Assembly (NCBI GenBank): GCA_020444545.1
Contig: JAHLKT010000004.1
Coordinates: forward strand, 310,001 to 374,000
DNA: 64,000 bases
DNA from: Desulfarculaceae bacterium
GTDB taxonomy: Bacteria > Desulfobacterota > Desulfarculia > Desulfarculales > Desulfarculaceae
Reading direction: 5' to 3'
Of this stretch, positions 33,462-42,155 are shown piece after piece. A program made the translations under genes and the position numbers. The notes below the pieces were generated by a model that was not told where the DNA came from, ran no database searches, and saw only the letters and a program-made list of their open reading frames with translations. How positions within the stretch are numbered: the first letter of the stretch is position 1; each line of letters begins with the position of its first letter.

Positions 33462-35828
33462 CTACTTGTTGAACAATCCCTTGATAAGCCCCTCCACCGC
33501 CTTCTCGGCCCCCGGAGCCGCGCCCAGGTCGAGCTGAGGCACCGGATGCTCCACCGTGCCACCCAGCTTGATGGGGAAGGTTCCGTCCGGGGCCAGGAAC
33601 TGCCGGAGGGTGTGGCCCACGGTACTGGCGTCGAACTTGAGGGTGGCGTCCAGGGCGTGGTCCAGCAGGTTGGTCTTGCCCAGGATCTGGGCGTCCATCT
33701 CGTCGTCGCCCGCCTTGAGGGCCACGTCGTAGTTCACCACCCCGCCGCCGATCTTGTACTTGGCCTCGAACTTGCCGAAACGCCGAGGCAGCTGGCCCAG
33801 GGCGCCTTGCCACAGGGAGGCCAGGCCGGCCACCTCGTCCAGGAAGGCCAGCTCAATGGTCACCCCGTCGCGGGCCACCAGGCTGCCGTCGCCTTTAAGC
33901 GAGCGGGCCAAGGCCTCGGAGGTGAGCCCCTCGCCCTTCATGGCCGTATCCAGGAAGAACACCCCGCTCAGGCCCGACAGAGGCAGGGCGAACAGGGGCA
34001 GATCCTGCTTGAGCTTGCGGAACACCTTGGGAGTGACCTGGAGCCCCTCGCCCTTGAGTTCCAGGATGCTGATCGGCGAGGCAGGGTTGAAATCCACCCC
34101 GGCCTTCATCTTGAGCCCGCCGTTCAGGAAGATGGCATGGGGCAGCTCCATCTCCACCTTGGCGTCCTTGATCCTGGCCTTGAGCTCCAGGTTCTTGAGC
34201 TCGTAGCCTGCCGCCTTGATCAGGCCCAGCTTGACCTCGGCCTCGGCGTCCACGCCCTGGAGGTCGCGGCGTATTTGGGCCGGGTCCGGAGCGGCCTTGC
34301 CCCCGCCCGAGCCCATGCCGCCGGCGGCCTTGCCTCCGCTGGAGCCCGCGCCGGGCGAAGCCTTGGCCGTGCGGTGGGGAGCGGCCTCGCCCTTGGCCCG
34401 GGGCGCGCCCATGGGCAGGCGCTCCAGGTCAAGATAGTCGCCCACCACCATGAGGCGCAGGATGGCCTGGTCGCCCTTGGCTTCCGCCTTGCCGGTGATG
34501 CCCAGCTTGGCAAAGGCGGTGTCCAGATCGAACTGCTTTATCTCCAGCTCCTTGGGGTCGTCCTTGATCAGGAAGCGGTACGCCGCGCGCATGTGGGCGT
34601 CCTTGAAGGGCGCGGGCATGGGCGGGCAGTAGATGTAGATGTCTTTGCCCTGGTTCTCGCCGCTTATCTCCAGCACCCCCGGCCCGGCTCCCTTGAAGCG
34701 CACCCGCTTGCTGGCCAGGCCCGAGGCCTTGACGGTCCAGGGCATCAGCGGCGAGACCAGCGAGGCCAGCTTGGCCAGGTCCACCCGTTGCTCGAACAAG
34801 GCGTCGCTCTTGCCCAGGGACTTACCCCAGCCGATGACCCCCTTCAGGCTCTGGGCGAAGCCGCCCTCGGGCGCGTTGAACTGGGCCTGCTTGATGTCGG
34901 CCAGTTCGCCGGGCAGGTCCAGGCTCATATCGGCCATGAACACTGCCCCGGGCAGGCTGAAGTAGCGCCTGCCCATGGCCGTGGTCTGGAGGCGCAGGTC
35001 CTTGGCCTGGCCCTGGGCCTGCACCGCCAGGGCCTTGGCCGGGCCGCTGGCCTTGCCGGTCATCTCGATGATGCCCCGCGCCTTGAGCCCGGGATAGAGC
35101 GGAGCCAGGCGCGCGGCCAGGGCGGCCAGGTCCAGCTTGAGGGCCAGGTCGCCCTGCTTGAGCACGAAGCTGTCGCCGTAGCCTTCGCTCTTGGCCGAGG
35201 ATTGCACGCTAAGGCCGGGCATGGCCAGGGCAAGCTGTCCGCTGGCCCCGCCGAGGCCCAGGTCGCTGGACAGGCTGAGCTGCTCCAGAGGCAACTCGCT
35301 GGACATGCCGTTGGCCAGGTTCTTCAGATAAAGCTTGGAGCCCACGACCTGGAGCGAGCTGATCACCAGATGGCCGTCGTCGTCCTTTTCGTGGCGGCGC
35401 TCACGGTCACGGTCGCGTCCGTGCTCATCCTTCTTGCCCTTGGGCAGGTCTCGCCAGTTGAGGCGGCCGTCCTTGCCCCGCACCATGGAAAGCTCCAGGC
35501 TCTTGACCTCCACCTGGCGCACCACCAGGCTGCGGGCCAACAGGGGCATGAGGTCCGCCTCCACGGTGAGGGAGTCCAGCTTGACCAGGGGCCGCGAGCC
35601 ATAGGCCGCCTTGTCCGCCACCACCAGGCCTTTGACCTGGGCCTTGAGCCCGCCCCACAGGCTGACCGAAACCTCCTGCACCGTGGCCTTGCGGCCCAGG
35701 CTGTCCTCCAGGGCCCCGGTGAGCATGGAGCCCCAGGGCATGAACATGGGGACAAAGGTTATGGCCAGCACCACCAGCAGGACCAGGGCGGCCACGATGA
35801 TGCCGAGGATCTTGAAGAGCTTGCCCAT
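33462..35828 (-). CDS. AsmA family protein
   Basis: A 788-residue AsmA-like protein anchored in the inner membrane by a helix at residues 7-29 with the rest in the periplasm. The N-terminal AsmA block (SLGRKATVQEVSVSLWGGLK, then LVKLDSLTVEADL) and the C-terminal repeating-beta block (ATLKFDASTVGHTLRQFL) are visible. The family forms elongated bridges for phospholipid or outer-membrane biogenesis. Two low-complexity inserts stand out: a charged Lys/Asp/Arg-rich run near residues 125-152 and a Gly/Ser/Ala-rich run near 485-510, probably flexible linkers. The gene is alone, divergent from the ccsA-like operon. Confidence 0.85.
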   Translation of the reverse strand: MGKLFKILGIIVAALVLLVVLAITFVPMFMPWGSMLTGALEDSLGRKATVQEVSVSLWGGLKAQVKGLVVADKAAYGSRPLVKLDSLTVEADLMPLLARSLVVRQVEVKSLELSMVRGKDGRLNWRDLPKGKKDEHGRDRDRERRHEKDDDGHLVISSLQVVGSKLYLKNLANGMSSELPLEQLSLSSDLGLGGASGQLALAMPGLSVQSSAKSEGYGDSFVLKQGDLALKLDLAALAARLAPLYPGLKARGIIEMTGKASGPAKALAVQAQGQAKDLRLQTTAMGRRYFSLPGAVFMADMSLDLPGELADIKQAQFNAPEGGFAQSLKGVIGWGKSLGKSDALFEQRVDLAKLASLVSPLMPWTVKASGLASKRVRFKGAGPGVLEISGENQGKDIYIYCPPMPAPFKDAHMRAAYRFLIKDDPKELEIKQFDLDTAFAKLGITGKAEAKGDQAILRLMVVGDYLDLERLPMGAPRAKGEAAPHRTAKASPGAGSSGGKAAGGMGSGGGKAAPDPAQIRRDLQGVDAEAEVKLGLIKAAGYELKNLELKARIKDAKVEMELPHAIFLNGGLKMKAGVDFNPASPISILELKGEGLQVTPKVFRKLKQDLPLFALPLSGLSGVFFLDTAMKGEGLTSEALARSLKGDGSLVARDGVTIELAFLDEVAGLASLWQGALGQLPRRFGKFEAKYKIGGGVVNYDVALKAGDDEMDAQILGKTNLLDHALDATLKFDASTVGHTLRQFLAPDGTFPIKLGGTVEHPVPQLDLGAAPGAEKAVEGLIKGLFNK

Positions 35829-36098
35829 GAAAACAGCCTTTCGCGTTAAAACCGGTTCAGCGCCCCCCCGGGCGGAAGATATGCCGTGCTTATCTAGAAA
35901 TTATGAAAGCAAGCGCCGGGCGAGTAAAGGTGGGGGCCGCAAAAGGGGTGCGAAGATTTTTCTTGCCTATCGTTATTTTTTAATTAATATATCGCAAGAC
36001 AAGGCCCGCGCGGGCGGACACCTCCCGGCGCGGGGTTTTTTAGAGCATCGTTATCTTTTGCATACTATAGCGAAACCAGCCGGAGGCCCCGGGACAAC
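35829..36098. promoter_or_regulatory. Divergent regulatory gap between asmA-like and ccsA-like genes
   Basis: This AT-richer gap holds a promoter-like site P1 (TTGCCT at 35963-35968, TAATAT at 35985-35990), an intrinsic terminator (36005-36041) and a second promoter-like site P2 (TACTAT at 36063-36068). P1 and P2 share the sequence ATCGTTATnTTTT, 78 bases apart. Confidence 0.5.
36005..36041 (+). terminator. Intrinsic terminator inside the ccsA-like leader region
   Basis: CCCGCGC and GCGCGGG form a stem around a 16-base loop, followed by G and six T. It faces the plus strand but no plus-strand gene precedes it, so it may end a tiny RNA from P1 or attenuate the ccsA-like operon. Confidence 0.7.
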
Positions 36099-36167
36099 AT
36101 GACCCAAGCACACCACCTAATCACGCCCGGGGCCTACTCCGGCTCCCGGTCTGGGGCCCGGCCATGA
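36099..36167 (+). CDS. Possible 22-residue leader peptide upstream of the ccsA-like gene
   Basis: ATG at 36099, with GGAGG 12 bases before, opens a 22-codon frame starting MTQAHHLITPG. Its TGA overlaps the ATG of the ccsA-like gene (ATGA). The ccsA-like ATG has no good ribosome site of its own, so coupling through this leader is plausible. Confidence 0.4.
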   Translation: MTQAHHLITPGAYSGSRSGARP

Positions 36168-36910
36168 GCGCCCTGCTCCCCTGGCTCTACTACACCTCCC
36201 TGGCCGCCTGCATGGCAGCGGCCCTGCTGGCCTGGCGCGGGCCGCAATGGGCCTGGCGCGCGGCGGGCTGGGGTCTCGCCGCCCTGTCCCTGGCCCAGAT
36301 CGCGGCGCTCGGCCTAGTCCTGAACCGCCCGCCTCTGGCCGGGGCCTATGAGACCGCGGCCCTGCTGCTTTTGTGGCTCTGCGCATTGGCCCTTTTGCCC
36401 TGCGGCGGCCCGGAGGCCCGGCGGCGCCTGTGCCTGTGGACCTGGGGCGGCGCCACGGTGGTGCTGGCCGTGGCCCTGCTGGCCGGACTGCGCCTCTACC
36501 CGGACTGGTACATGTACGAGCACCTCTGGTCGCGCCTGTTCTTCAGCTTCCGGGTGGCGGGCCTGGCCGTGTTCCTGCACGCCGCCATGGCCGCCCTGGC
36601 CTCCCTGGGGGCCGAGCCCAGCGACCGCACCAGCCTCCTGCGCTGGTCGCGGAACTTTCTGTTGGTGGGCACGGCGGTCTTCCTGGCCGGAGAGTTCAGC
36701 GGCTTCACCTGGCGGCTCTTGTGGCTGGGCGACTACTGGTGCTGGAACGCCAATTTCCTGGAAGCCACCATGTTCTTCCTGCTGGTAACCGGAGCGGCCC
36801 ACCTGCCCCCCGCCTGGGCCGCCCGGCCCCGCCTGCGGGCCACGGCCCAGGCACTGCCCGGCCTGGTCAGCGTGGCCTTGTTCATGACCCACATGCTCAT
36901 GGAATCCTGA
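36164..36910 (+). CDS. CcsA-like membrane protein (cytochrome c biogenesis/haem-handling type)
   Basis: A 248-residue integral membrane protein with about seven to eight helices. Its layout resembles CcsA/CcmC-type haem-handling proteins, but the tryptophan-rich motif (WGxxWxWD in the family) is present only in the diverged form LGDYWCWNANFLEA near residue 190. Histidines at about 126, 144, 212 and 245 lie in or next to helices and could ligate haem. It is translationally coupled to a ResB-like gene (its TGA overlaps the ATG) and followed by a TonB-dependent receptor. No cytochrome or thioredoxin-type maturation genes are present. Classical cytochrome c maturation is therefore doubtful; haem or metal traffic with the receptor is an alternative. 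Confidence 0.7.
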   Translation: MSALLPWLYYTSLAACMAAALLAWRGPQWAWRAAGWGLAALSLAQIAALGLVLNRPPLAGAYETAALLLLWLCALALLPCGGPEARRRLCLWTWGGATVVLAVALLAGLRLYPDWYMYEHLWSRLFFSFRVAGLAVFLHAAMAALASLGAEPSDRTSLLRWSRNFLLVGTAVFLAGEFSGFTWRLLWLGDYWCWNANFLEATMFFLLVTGAAHLPPAWAARPRLRATAQALPGLVSVALFMTHMLMES

Positions 36911-37725
36911 TGCAGCGTTTATCCTCACTCAAGTTCACCATGTACACCCTGTCCGGCCTCATCATCCTATTGGGCGTGGGCGTCATCCTGGGCCAACCCA
37001 AGCTCCTGGCCGCCTCCTTCGTGGACATGAACCGGATGCTCATCCGGGACTGGCTCCTGGGCCCGGCCTGGGAGCATCCCTCGGCCCCGCTGTGGTTCCT
37101 GGCCCTGTGCCTGGGCGTGGGGCTGATGCTGTTGAACCTGGGGGCCTGCACCATCACCCGCCTGTGGCCCCGCCTGCGCTCGGGCAACGCGCTCAAGGGA
37201 TGGCTGCTCACCCTGGTGCATCTGGTGATGCTGGTGGTGCTGTTGGGCCACGGGGCCGAGATGGTCTTGGGCCACAAGCAGGAGGGTCTGAGCCTGGTGC
37301 CCGGCCAGGCGGCCGCCCTGCCCGGCGGCCTTCGCCTGGAGCTGGAGGACATGGCCTTTGTGGGCGACCGCTCAGCCCTTAACCTGCCCTATCGCAAGGC
37401 CCGCTGGGTGTGGACCCGGGAGGGCTTTCAGCGCGAGCACAACTGGGCCCGCCTGCGCCTGAGCCGCGAGGGCCGCGAGCTGTGGCGCGGCGAGCTGCGC
37501 ATCCTGGAGCCGGTGGAGCTGGAGGGCCTGCGCATCACTCTCACCGATTTCCACGCCCCCACGGGCAAGGGCGCGCCGCCGGTGGGCATCCAACTGGCCG
37601 TGGTGCACAACCCCTTCACCACCCTTTTCTTCGTCGCCTATGGGCTGTGGATTTTCCTCTACGCGGCTCTGGCGGCGGTCACCTGGCGAAGCGGGCCCGC
37701 CAACGGGGCCGCCAAAAACAGTTAA
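36910..37725 (+). CDS. ResB-like (CcsB-like) membrane protein
   Basis: A 271-residue protein with about four transmembrane helices and a periplasmic domain before the last one, as in short ResB/CcsB proteins. The first helices (SLKFTMYTLSGLIILLGVGV) and LTLVHLVMLVVLLGHGAEMV are typical. The periplasmic part includes GLRITLTDFHAPTGKG. Start ATG 36910 overlaps the stop of the ccsA-like gene, so the two are made together. ResB with CcsA forms the system II cytochrome c synthase, but this pair is small and diverged. It precedes the TonB-dependent receptor gene by 52 bases, suggesting a single operon. Confidence 0.8.
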   Translation: MQRLSSLKFTMYTLSGLIILLGVGVILGQPKLLAASFVDMNRMLIRDWLLGPAWEHPSAPLWFLALCLGVGLMLLNLGACTITRLWPRLRSGNALKGWLLTLVHLVMLVVLLGHGAEMVLGHKQEGLSLVPGQAAALPGGLRLELEDMAFVGDRSALNLPYRKARWVWTREGFQREHNWARLRLSREGRELWRGELRILEPVELEGLRITLTDFHAPTGKGAPPVGIQLAVVHNPFTTLFFVAYGLWIFLYAALAAVTWRSGPANGAAKNS

Positions 37726-37777
37726 CCTAGACAACAGGGCAAGGCGGGGGCCGCTTTGCCGGCGAGGTAGGCGCAAA

Positions 37778-39868
37778 ATGAAATTCAAACAAATTACTTG
37801 GGGAATGGCCTTGGCCCTTTGTCTGTGGGCCGCGCCGGCCATGGCCGAGGCTCCGGAGCAGATGGCCAAGGCCCCGGCGGGCAAGGACTACCAAGTCTAT
37901 CAGCTGGGCGAGGTGGTGGTGGCCGGCCAGGGCGACGAGGTCAACCAGACCACCGACGTTTACTCCATCACCGCCGAGGACATCAGCGACAGCCATGCCC
38001 TCACCGTTCCCCAGGCCCTGTCCTATGCCCCGGGCGTGGTGGTGAGCTATGGCCGCAAGAACGAGCCCAGCGTGAGCATTCGCGGCTTCAACCAGCACGA
38101 GGCCCTGATCCTCATCGACGGCGTGCCCTACTATGAGACCAACTACGGCAAGCTGAACCTCAACCAGCTTCCCACAAGCATGGTGGCGCGCATCGACATC
38201 ATCAAGGGCGCGGCCTCGGTGCTCTACGGCCCCAACGCCATGGCCGGCGTGATCAACATCATCACCAAGAAGCAGGGCCTCAAACCCTCCCTGGACGCCC
38301 TGGCCGAGATCGGCGAGGACGGCGCCTACCACCTGAACGCCTCCCACGGCAACAGCCTGGGCAAGTTCAAGTACTGGATCAACGTGGACCAGCGCGAGGC
38401 CGACGGCTGGTATCTCTCCGACGACTACAGCCCCAGCCTGGGCAGCACCATCAAGAAGCCAGGCGGCACCACCAGGGAGGTGATCCAGGGCGAGGGCGAG
38501 CGGCTCAACTCCGGCTTCAACCAGACCAGCGTATGGGGCAAGATGGGCCTGGAGCTGGCCAAGGATTCCGCCTACTACCTGAGCGGCTATTACATCGATT
38601 CCAACTGGGGCATGCCGCCCTCCACCATCTCCAACATGGTCTACCCCAGCCGCCCCGCCTTTTCGCAGTACGGCACCATGAGCAAGTACGAGGACTGGGG
38701 CCTGGACCTGAGCGGCGAGCAGGGCATCGCCAAGAACTTCGCCCTGCGCGGCAAGCTTTTCTATCACAACCACATGGACGACTACACCAGCTACGCGGAC
38801 AAGAACTACGGCGAGGTGATCGCGGTAAGCCGCTACAAGGACTACGTGGCCGGCGGCGCCCTGTTCGGCGATTGGGAGATCGTGCCCCAGGACACCCTGC
38901 GCTTCTCCCTGCACTACCGGGGCGACAGCCACAAGCAGCGCGACGATTCCTATCTGCCCTTTGCCGAGAGCTTCTCCTACACCGGCTCGGCGGGCCTGCA
39001 GAACGACTGGAAGCCCTGGGACAACTTCGCGATCATCGCGGGCATCAGCTACGACTGGTTCAACGTGACCAAGGCCGAGAGCGTGGAGACCGACAAGAGC
39101 GGCAACTACACCGGCACCGACGACCTGGAAACCCCCGGCACCAGCGACAGCTTCAACCCCATGCTGGGGGCCACCTACACCTTCGGGGACCAGACCAGGC
39201 TCTTCGGCTCGGTGGCCCGAAAGACCCGCTTTCCCACCCTGCAACAGCTCTTCGGCTCTCGCAGCGGCAATATCGAGCTGGACCCGGAGCACAGCACCAA
39301 CTTCACCCTGGGAGTGTCCCGCCCCTTTGGCAAGATCTTCTACGGCGAGGCCTCGGTGTTCTACAACGACATCGACGACCGCATCTCCCGCGACGGCCCC
39401 TATCCGGACTCCATGTATCACAACTACAGCAAGGTCCGCATGTACGGCTTTGAGCTCATCGGCGAGCTGAACCCCTGGGAGAGCCTGATGATCAAGGTGG
39501 GCTACACCTTCCTGAAGGCCAAGGACGAAAGCGACGACCGGGTGACTGACGACGTGGTGAACGCGCCCGAGAACAAGCTGGACATCAAGGTGCAGTACAC
39601 CATCCCCAAGCTGCTCACCCGGCTGGACTTCATCGGGGTCTACATCGGCTCGCAGTACAGCCAGCTGCCCACTCCCTCCAGCCCGGACACCGCGGTGCTG
39701 GACAACAGCGGCTACTTCCTGGCCAACTTCAAGCTCAGCCAGCCTCTCTGGGACAACTTCGAGGTGTTCGGCTACGTGAGCAACCTCCTGGACAAGGACT
39801 ACGAGAGCGATAGCGGCTTCCCGGGCGAGGGGCGGGCCTTCTGGGCCGGCATAAGGACGCGCTTCTAA
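37778..39868 (+). CDS. TonB-dependent outer-membrane receptor
   Basis: A 696-residue receptor. A signal peptide occupies residues 1-22 (ends AMA). A TonB-box-like YQLGEVVVAG follows, then the plug domain (about 45-165; SVSIRGFNQHEALILIDGVP, GAASVLYGPNAMAGVINII) and a 22-strand barrel ending in the expected C-terminal Phe (GIRTRF). It imports a scarce ligand such as a siderophore, haem, cobalamin or metal chelate; the sequence does not decide which. I chose ATG 37778 with GAGGT upstream; an upstream extension lacks a signal peptide. Its operon with CcsA-like and ResB-like proteins hints at haem or metal. A perfect terminator follows. Confidence 0.93.
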   Translation: MKFKQITWGMALALCLWAAPAMAEAPEQMAKAPAGKDYQVYQLGEVVVAGQGDEVNQTTDVYSITAEDISDSHALTVPQALSYAPGVVVSYGRKNEPSVSIRGFNQHEALILIDGVPYYETNYGKLNLNQLPTSMVARIDIIKGAASVLYGPNAMAGVINIITKKQGLKPSLDALAEIGEDGAYHLNASHGNSLGKFKYWINVDQREADGWYLSDDYSPSLGSTIKKPGGTTREVIQGEGERLNSGFNQTSVWGKMGLELAKDSAYYLSGYYIDSNWGMPPSTISNMVYPSRPAFSQYGTMSKYEDWGLDLSGEQGIAKNFALRGKLFYHNHMDDYTSYADKNYGEVIAVSRYKDYVAGGALFGDWEIVPQDTLRFSLHYRGDSHKQRDDSYLPFAESFSYTGSAGLQNDWKPWDNFAIIAGISYDWFNVTKAESVETDKSGNYTGTDDLETPGTSDSFNPMLGATYTFGDQTRLFGSVARKTRFPTLQQLFGSRSGNIELDPEHSTNFTLGVSRPFGKIFYGEASVFYNDIDDRISRDGPYPDSMYHNYSKVRMYGFELIGELNPWESLMIKVGYTFLKAKDESDDRVTDDVVNAPENKLDIKVQYTIPKLLTRLDFIGVYIGSQYSQLPTPSSPDTAVLDNSGYFLANFKLSQPLWDNFEVFGYVSNLLDKDYESDSGFPGEGRAFWAGIRTRF

Positions 39869-39893
39869 GGGATCAATTCGGTTACGTTGCGAT

Positions 39894-39919
39894 AAGAGCC
39901 GCCCTCCGGGGCGGCTCTT
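39894..39919 (+). terminator. Terminator after the TonB receptor operon
   Basis: AAGAGCCGCCC and GGGCGGCTCTT form a perfect 11-base-pair stem with a TCCG loop, 25 bases after the stop. A short GCTATT follows. Confidence 0.8.
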
Positions 39920-40007
39920 GCTATTGCGCCCAAGGTGCGCCTGGGGCAGGATGATTAATATGGGCAGCCACGGGGGCTTCCCGCCAAAGACACAGAGGGA
40001 GGCTGGC

Positions 40008-40571
40008 ATGGCCGGCAAAAAAACCGATTACTTCGAGGCCCTGTACCAGGTGGCCAAGGTGGTCAACTCCTCCTTGGACCCCAAGAAGGTGCTGGGCGAG
40101 ATCGTCAAGAGCGTGAGCCAGGCCCTGGGCGCCAAGGCCTGCGCCATCCGCCTGCTGGATCACCGGCGCAAGGAGCTGGTCATGGGCGCGGCCCACGGCC
40201 TGTCCCAGGGCTATGTGCGCAAGGGCAAGGTGCTGGTGGACAAGAGCGGCTTGGACAAACAGGCCCTGTCTGGCGGCGCGGTGTGCCTCATGGACGCCCA
40301 GAGCGACCCGGCCTTCCAGTACGGCGCCCGGGCCAAGGCCGAGGGCATCCGCTCCATCTGCGTGCTGCCGCTGCGTGCGGGGCGCAAGACCATCGGGGTC
40401 ATCCGGGTCTACTCGGACAAGAAGCGGGAGTGGACCGACCAGGAGGTGCGTTTCCTGGAGGCGGCGGCCAACCTCAGCGCCATCGCCCTGGACAACGCCC
40501 GCCTGCACCGGGCCCTGAAAACCGACTACAACCTCCTGGTGGCCCACGAGTACCGCCTGGACGACAACTAA
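40008..40571 (+). CDS. GAF domain protein
   Basis: A 187-residue protein consisting of one GAF domain (about residues 10-170). Typical GAF features are VAKVVNSSLDPKKVLGEIV, ACAIRLLDHRRKELVMGAAHG, SICVLPLRAGRKTIGVIRVYSD and FLEAAANLSAIALDNARLH. It has no output domain. GAF domains bind small ligands or haem, or act in protein contacts. GGGAGG precedes the ATG. It lies only 13 bases before the GAPDH gene and probably shares its transcript, so it may modulate or report on central carbon flux; this is inference. Confidence 0.88.
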   Translation: MAGKKTDYFEALYQVAKVVNSSLDPKKVLGEIVKSVSQALGAKACAIRLLDHRRKELVMGAAHGLSQGYVRKGKVLVDKSGLDKQALSGGAVCLMDAQSDPAFQYGARAKAEGIRSICVLPLRAGRKTIGVIRVYSDKKREWTDQEVRFLEAAANLSAIALDNARLHRALKTDYNLLVAHEYRLDDN

Positions 40572-40584
40572 GGGAGACGATCCC

Positions 40585-41595
40585 ATGGTGCGCATCGGCA
40601 TAAACGGCTTCGGCCGCATCGGACGCCAGGTGGTAAAAGCGGTCCTGGAGCGCCACCCCGACGAGCTTCAAGTGGTGGCCATCAACGACCTCTTCGACGC
40701 GGAAACCAACGCCCACCTGTTCAAATACGACACCAACTACGGCCGCTGGCCCGGCAAGGTGGAGGCCAAAAAGGGCGCCATCGTCATCGACGGCTCGCCC
40801 CTGACCAGCTTCGCCATGCGCGACCCGGCCCAGATCCCCTGGGACGAGGTGGGCGTGGAGCTGGTGATCGAGGGCACCGGCCTGTTCCGCACCGGGCCCC
40901 TGGCCGAGGCCCATCTGGAGGCCGGGGCCAAGCGGGTGATCATCACCGCCCCGGGCAAGGAGGTGGACCTCACCGTAGTCATGGGGGTGAACCACCGCGA
41001 CTACCGCAAGACCAAGCACTACATCGTGTCCAACGCCTCCTGCACCACCAACTGCCTGGCCCCGCCGGCCATGGTGCTGCACAAGAAGTTCGGCATCGTC
41101 AAGGGCCTGATGACCACGGTGCACTCCTACACCAACGACCAGCGCATCCTGGACCTGCCCCACAAGGACCTCCGGCGGGCGCGGGCCGCGGCGCTGAACA
41201 TGATCCCCACCTCCACCGGCGCGGCGCGGGCATTGGGGCTGGTGATCCCCGAGCTGGCCGGGCGCTTCGACGGCTGCTCGGTGCGCGTGCCCACCCCCAC
41301 GGTGAGTCTGGTGGATTTCACCGCCCAGCTGGCCAAGCCCACCGACACCAAGGGCCTGCGCGCCGCGCTCAAGCAGGCGGCGTCCCGGAGCCTCAAGGGC
41401 ATCATGGCCGTGGACGAGGGGCACCTGGTGTCCATGGACCTGAAGGGCGACCCGCACTCCTCCATCGTGGACCTGGAGTTCACCCAGGTGCTGGAAGGCG
41501 ACCTGGCCAAGGTGTTGGCCTGGTACGACAACGAGTGGGGCTATTCCTGCCGGGTGGCGGACCTGGCCGCCTTCATGGCTTCCAAGGGGCTGTAG
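40585..41595 (+). CDS. gap: Glyceraldehyde-3-phosphate dehydrogenase
   Basis: A 336-residue GAPDH. The Rossmann start VRIGINGFGRIGR, AINDLFD (Asp that favours NAD over NADP), catalytic Cys153 in SNASCTTNCLAP, the active His in TTVHSYTNDQ, and the C-terminal WYDNEWGYSCRVADL are all present. It oxidises glyceraldehyde-3-phosphate to 1,3-bisphosphoglycerate in glycolysis, or runs in reverse in gluconeogenesis. It is the second gene after the GAF protein. A bidirectional terminator follows. Confidence 0.97.
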   Translation: MVRIGINGFGRIGRQVVKAVLERHPDELQVVAINDLFDAETNAHLFKYDTNYGRWPGKVEAKKGAIVIDGSPLTSFAMRDPAQIPWDEVGVELVIEGTGLFRTGPLAEAHLEAGAKRVIITAPGKEVDLTVVMGVNHRDYRKTKHYIVSNASCTTNCLAPPAMVLHKKFGIVKGLMTTVHSYTNDQRILDLPHKDLRRARAAALNMIPTSTGAARALGLVIPELAGRFDGCSVRVPTPTVSLVDFTAQLAKPTDTKGLRAALKQAASRSLKGIMAVDEGHLVSMDLKGDPHSSIVDLEFTQVLEGDLAKVLAWYDNEWGYSCRVADLAAFMASKGL

Positions 41596-41653
41596 GGGAT
41601 AGGCGAAGCAAAAGCAAGGGCGAGGCCCCGGCTCCGGGGCACGAGAAATAAGG

Positions 41654-41680
41654 AAAGGGCGGCAGGCGATGCCGCCCTTT
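41654..41680. terminator. Bidirectional terminator between gap and the STAS gene
   Basis: AAAGGGCGGCA and TGCCGCCCTTT form a perfect 11-base-pair stem with a GGCGA loop, with T-rich sequence on the plus-strand side and A-rich on the other. It serves the convergent genes on both sides. Confidence 0.85.
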
Positions 41681-41698
41681 TCTATTGGCTATCCGAGA

Positions 41699-42040
41699 TC
41701 AGCTTTGCAGGGCGCGGGTGGCTTGGGCGGCATCGGGGAACATGCGGAACACCTTGTCCAGGCGGGTGAGATGGAACAAGGACCCCAGGTTTTCATCCAC
41801 CCCGCACACCACCAGCTCTCCCTTTTTGCCGTCCAGGGCCTTGAGGGTGGAGATGATCACAGTGAGGCCGCTGGAATCCATGAAGTGCACGGTTTCCAGG
41901 TCCAGCACCACCTTGTGATGCCCGTCTTCCACGAAATCCCGGAGCTTTTGCTTGAGGGAACCGGCCACGCTGGCGTCAAGGCGTTCATGGCGTGGGGCCA
42001 CCACCAATACATCGCCCAGGACCTTGTGATCCAAGTTCAT
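41699..42040 (-). CDS. STAS domain anti-sigma factor antagonist
   Basis: A 113-residue single-domain STAS protein like SpoIIAA/RsbV. The phosphorylation site is in VHFMDSSGLTVI (Ser56/Ser57). In partner-switching systems the unphosphorylated form binds the anti-sigma kinase, and a PP2C phosphatase restores it. A PP2C-type phosphatase gene lies divergently 115 bases away, which fits. No RsbW/SpoIIAB-type kinase is in the window. GGGAG precedes the ATG. Confidence 0.9.
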   Translation of the reverse strand: MNLDHKVLGDVLVVAPRHERLDASVAGSLKQKLRDFVEDGHHKVVLDLETVHFMDSSGLTVIISTLKALDGKKGELVVCGVDENLGSLFHLTRLDKVFRMFPDAAQATRALQS

Positions 42041-42155
42041 GCAGGTGTCTCCCAGCCCCAGGCATCAAGTGTGTGATAAAGGTCTGTATCCGGGAACCCG
42101 CCTGGGTTAAGCTGTTTATGCTTTAAAGTCTAGCACAGCCTGGGAGATGAAATTC

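Noticed and set aside
33546-35849. Long open frame opposite the AsmA gene
   Set aside because: Antisense shadow of a gene with a convincing anchor helix and family motifs; composition is non-protein-like.
36047-36059. Possible Fur box (GATAACGAT on the minus strand) before the ccsA-like operon
   Set aside because: Only about one and a half hexamer units match and no clear 19-base inverted repeat exists. It is kept only as part of the duplicated promoter observation.
37727-40018. Very long open frame (over 700 codons) opposite the TonB receptor
   Set aside because: It is the complement of a clear receptor gene, has a Gly/Val/His-rich composition typical of antisense frames in GC-rich DNA, and lacks domains or a ribosome site.
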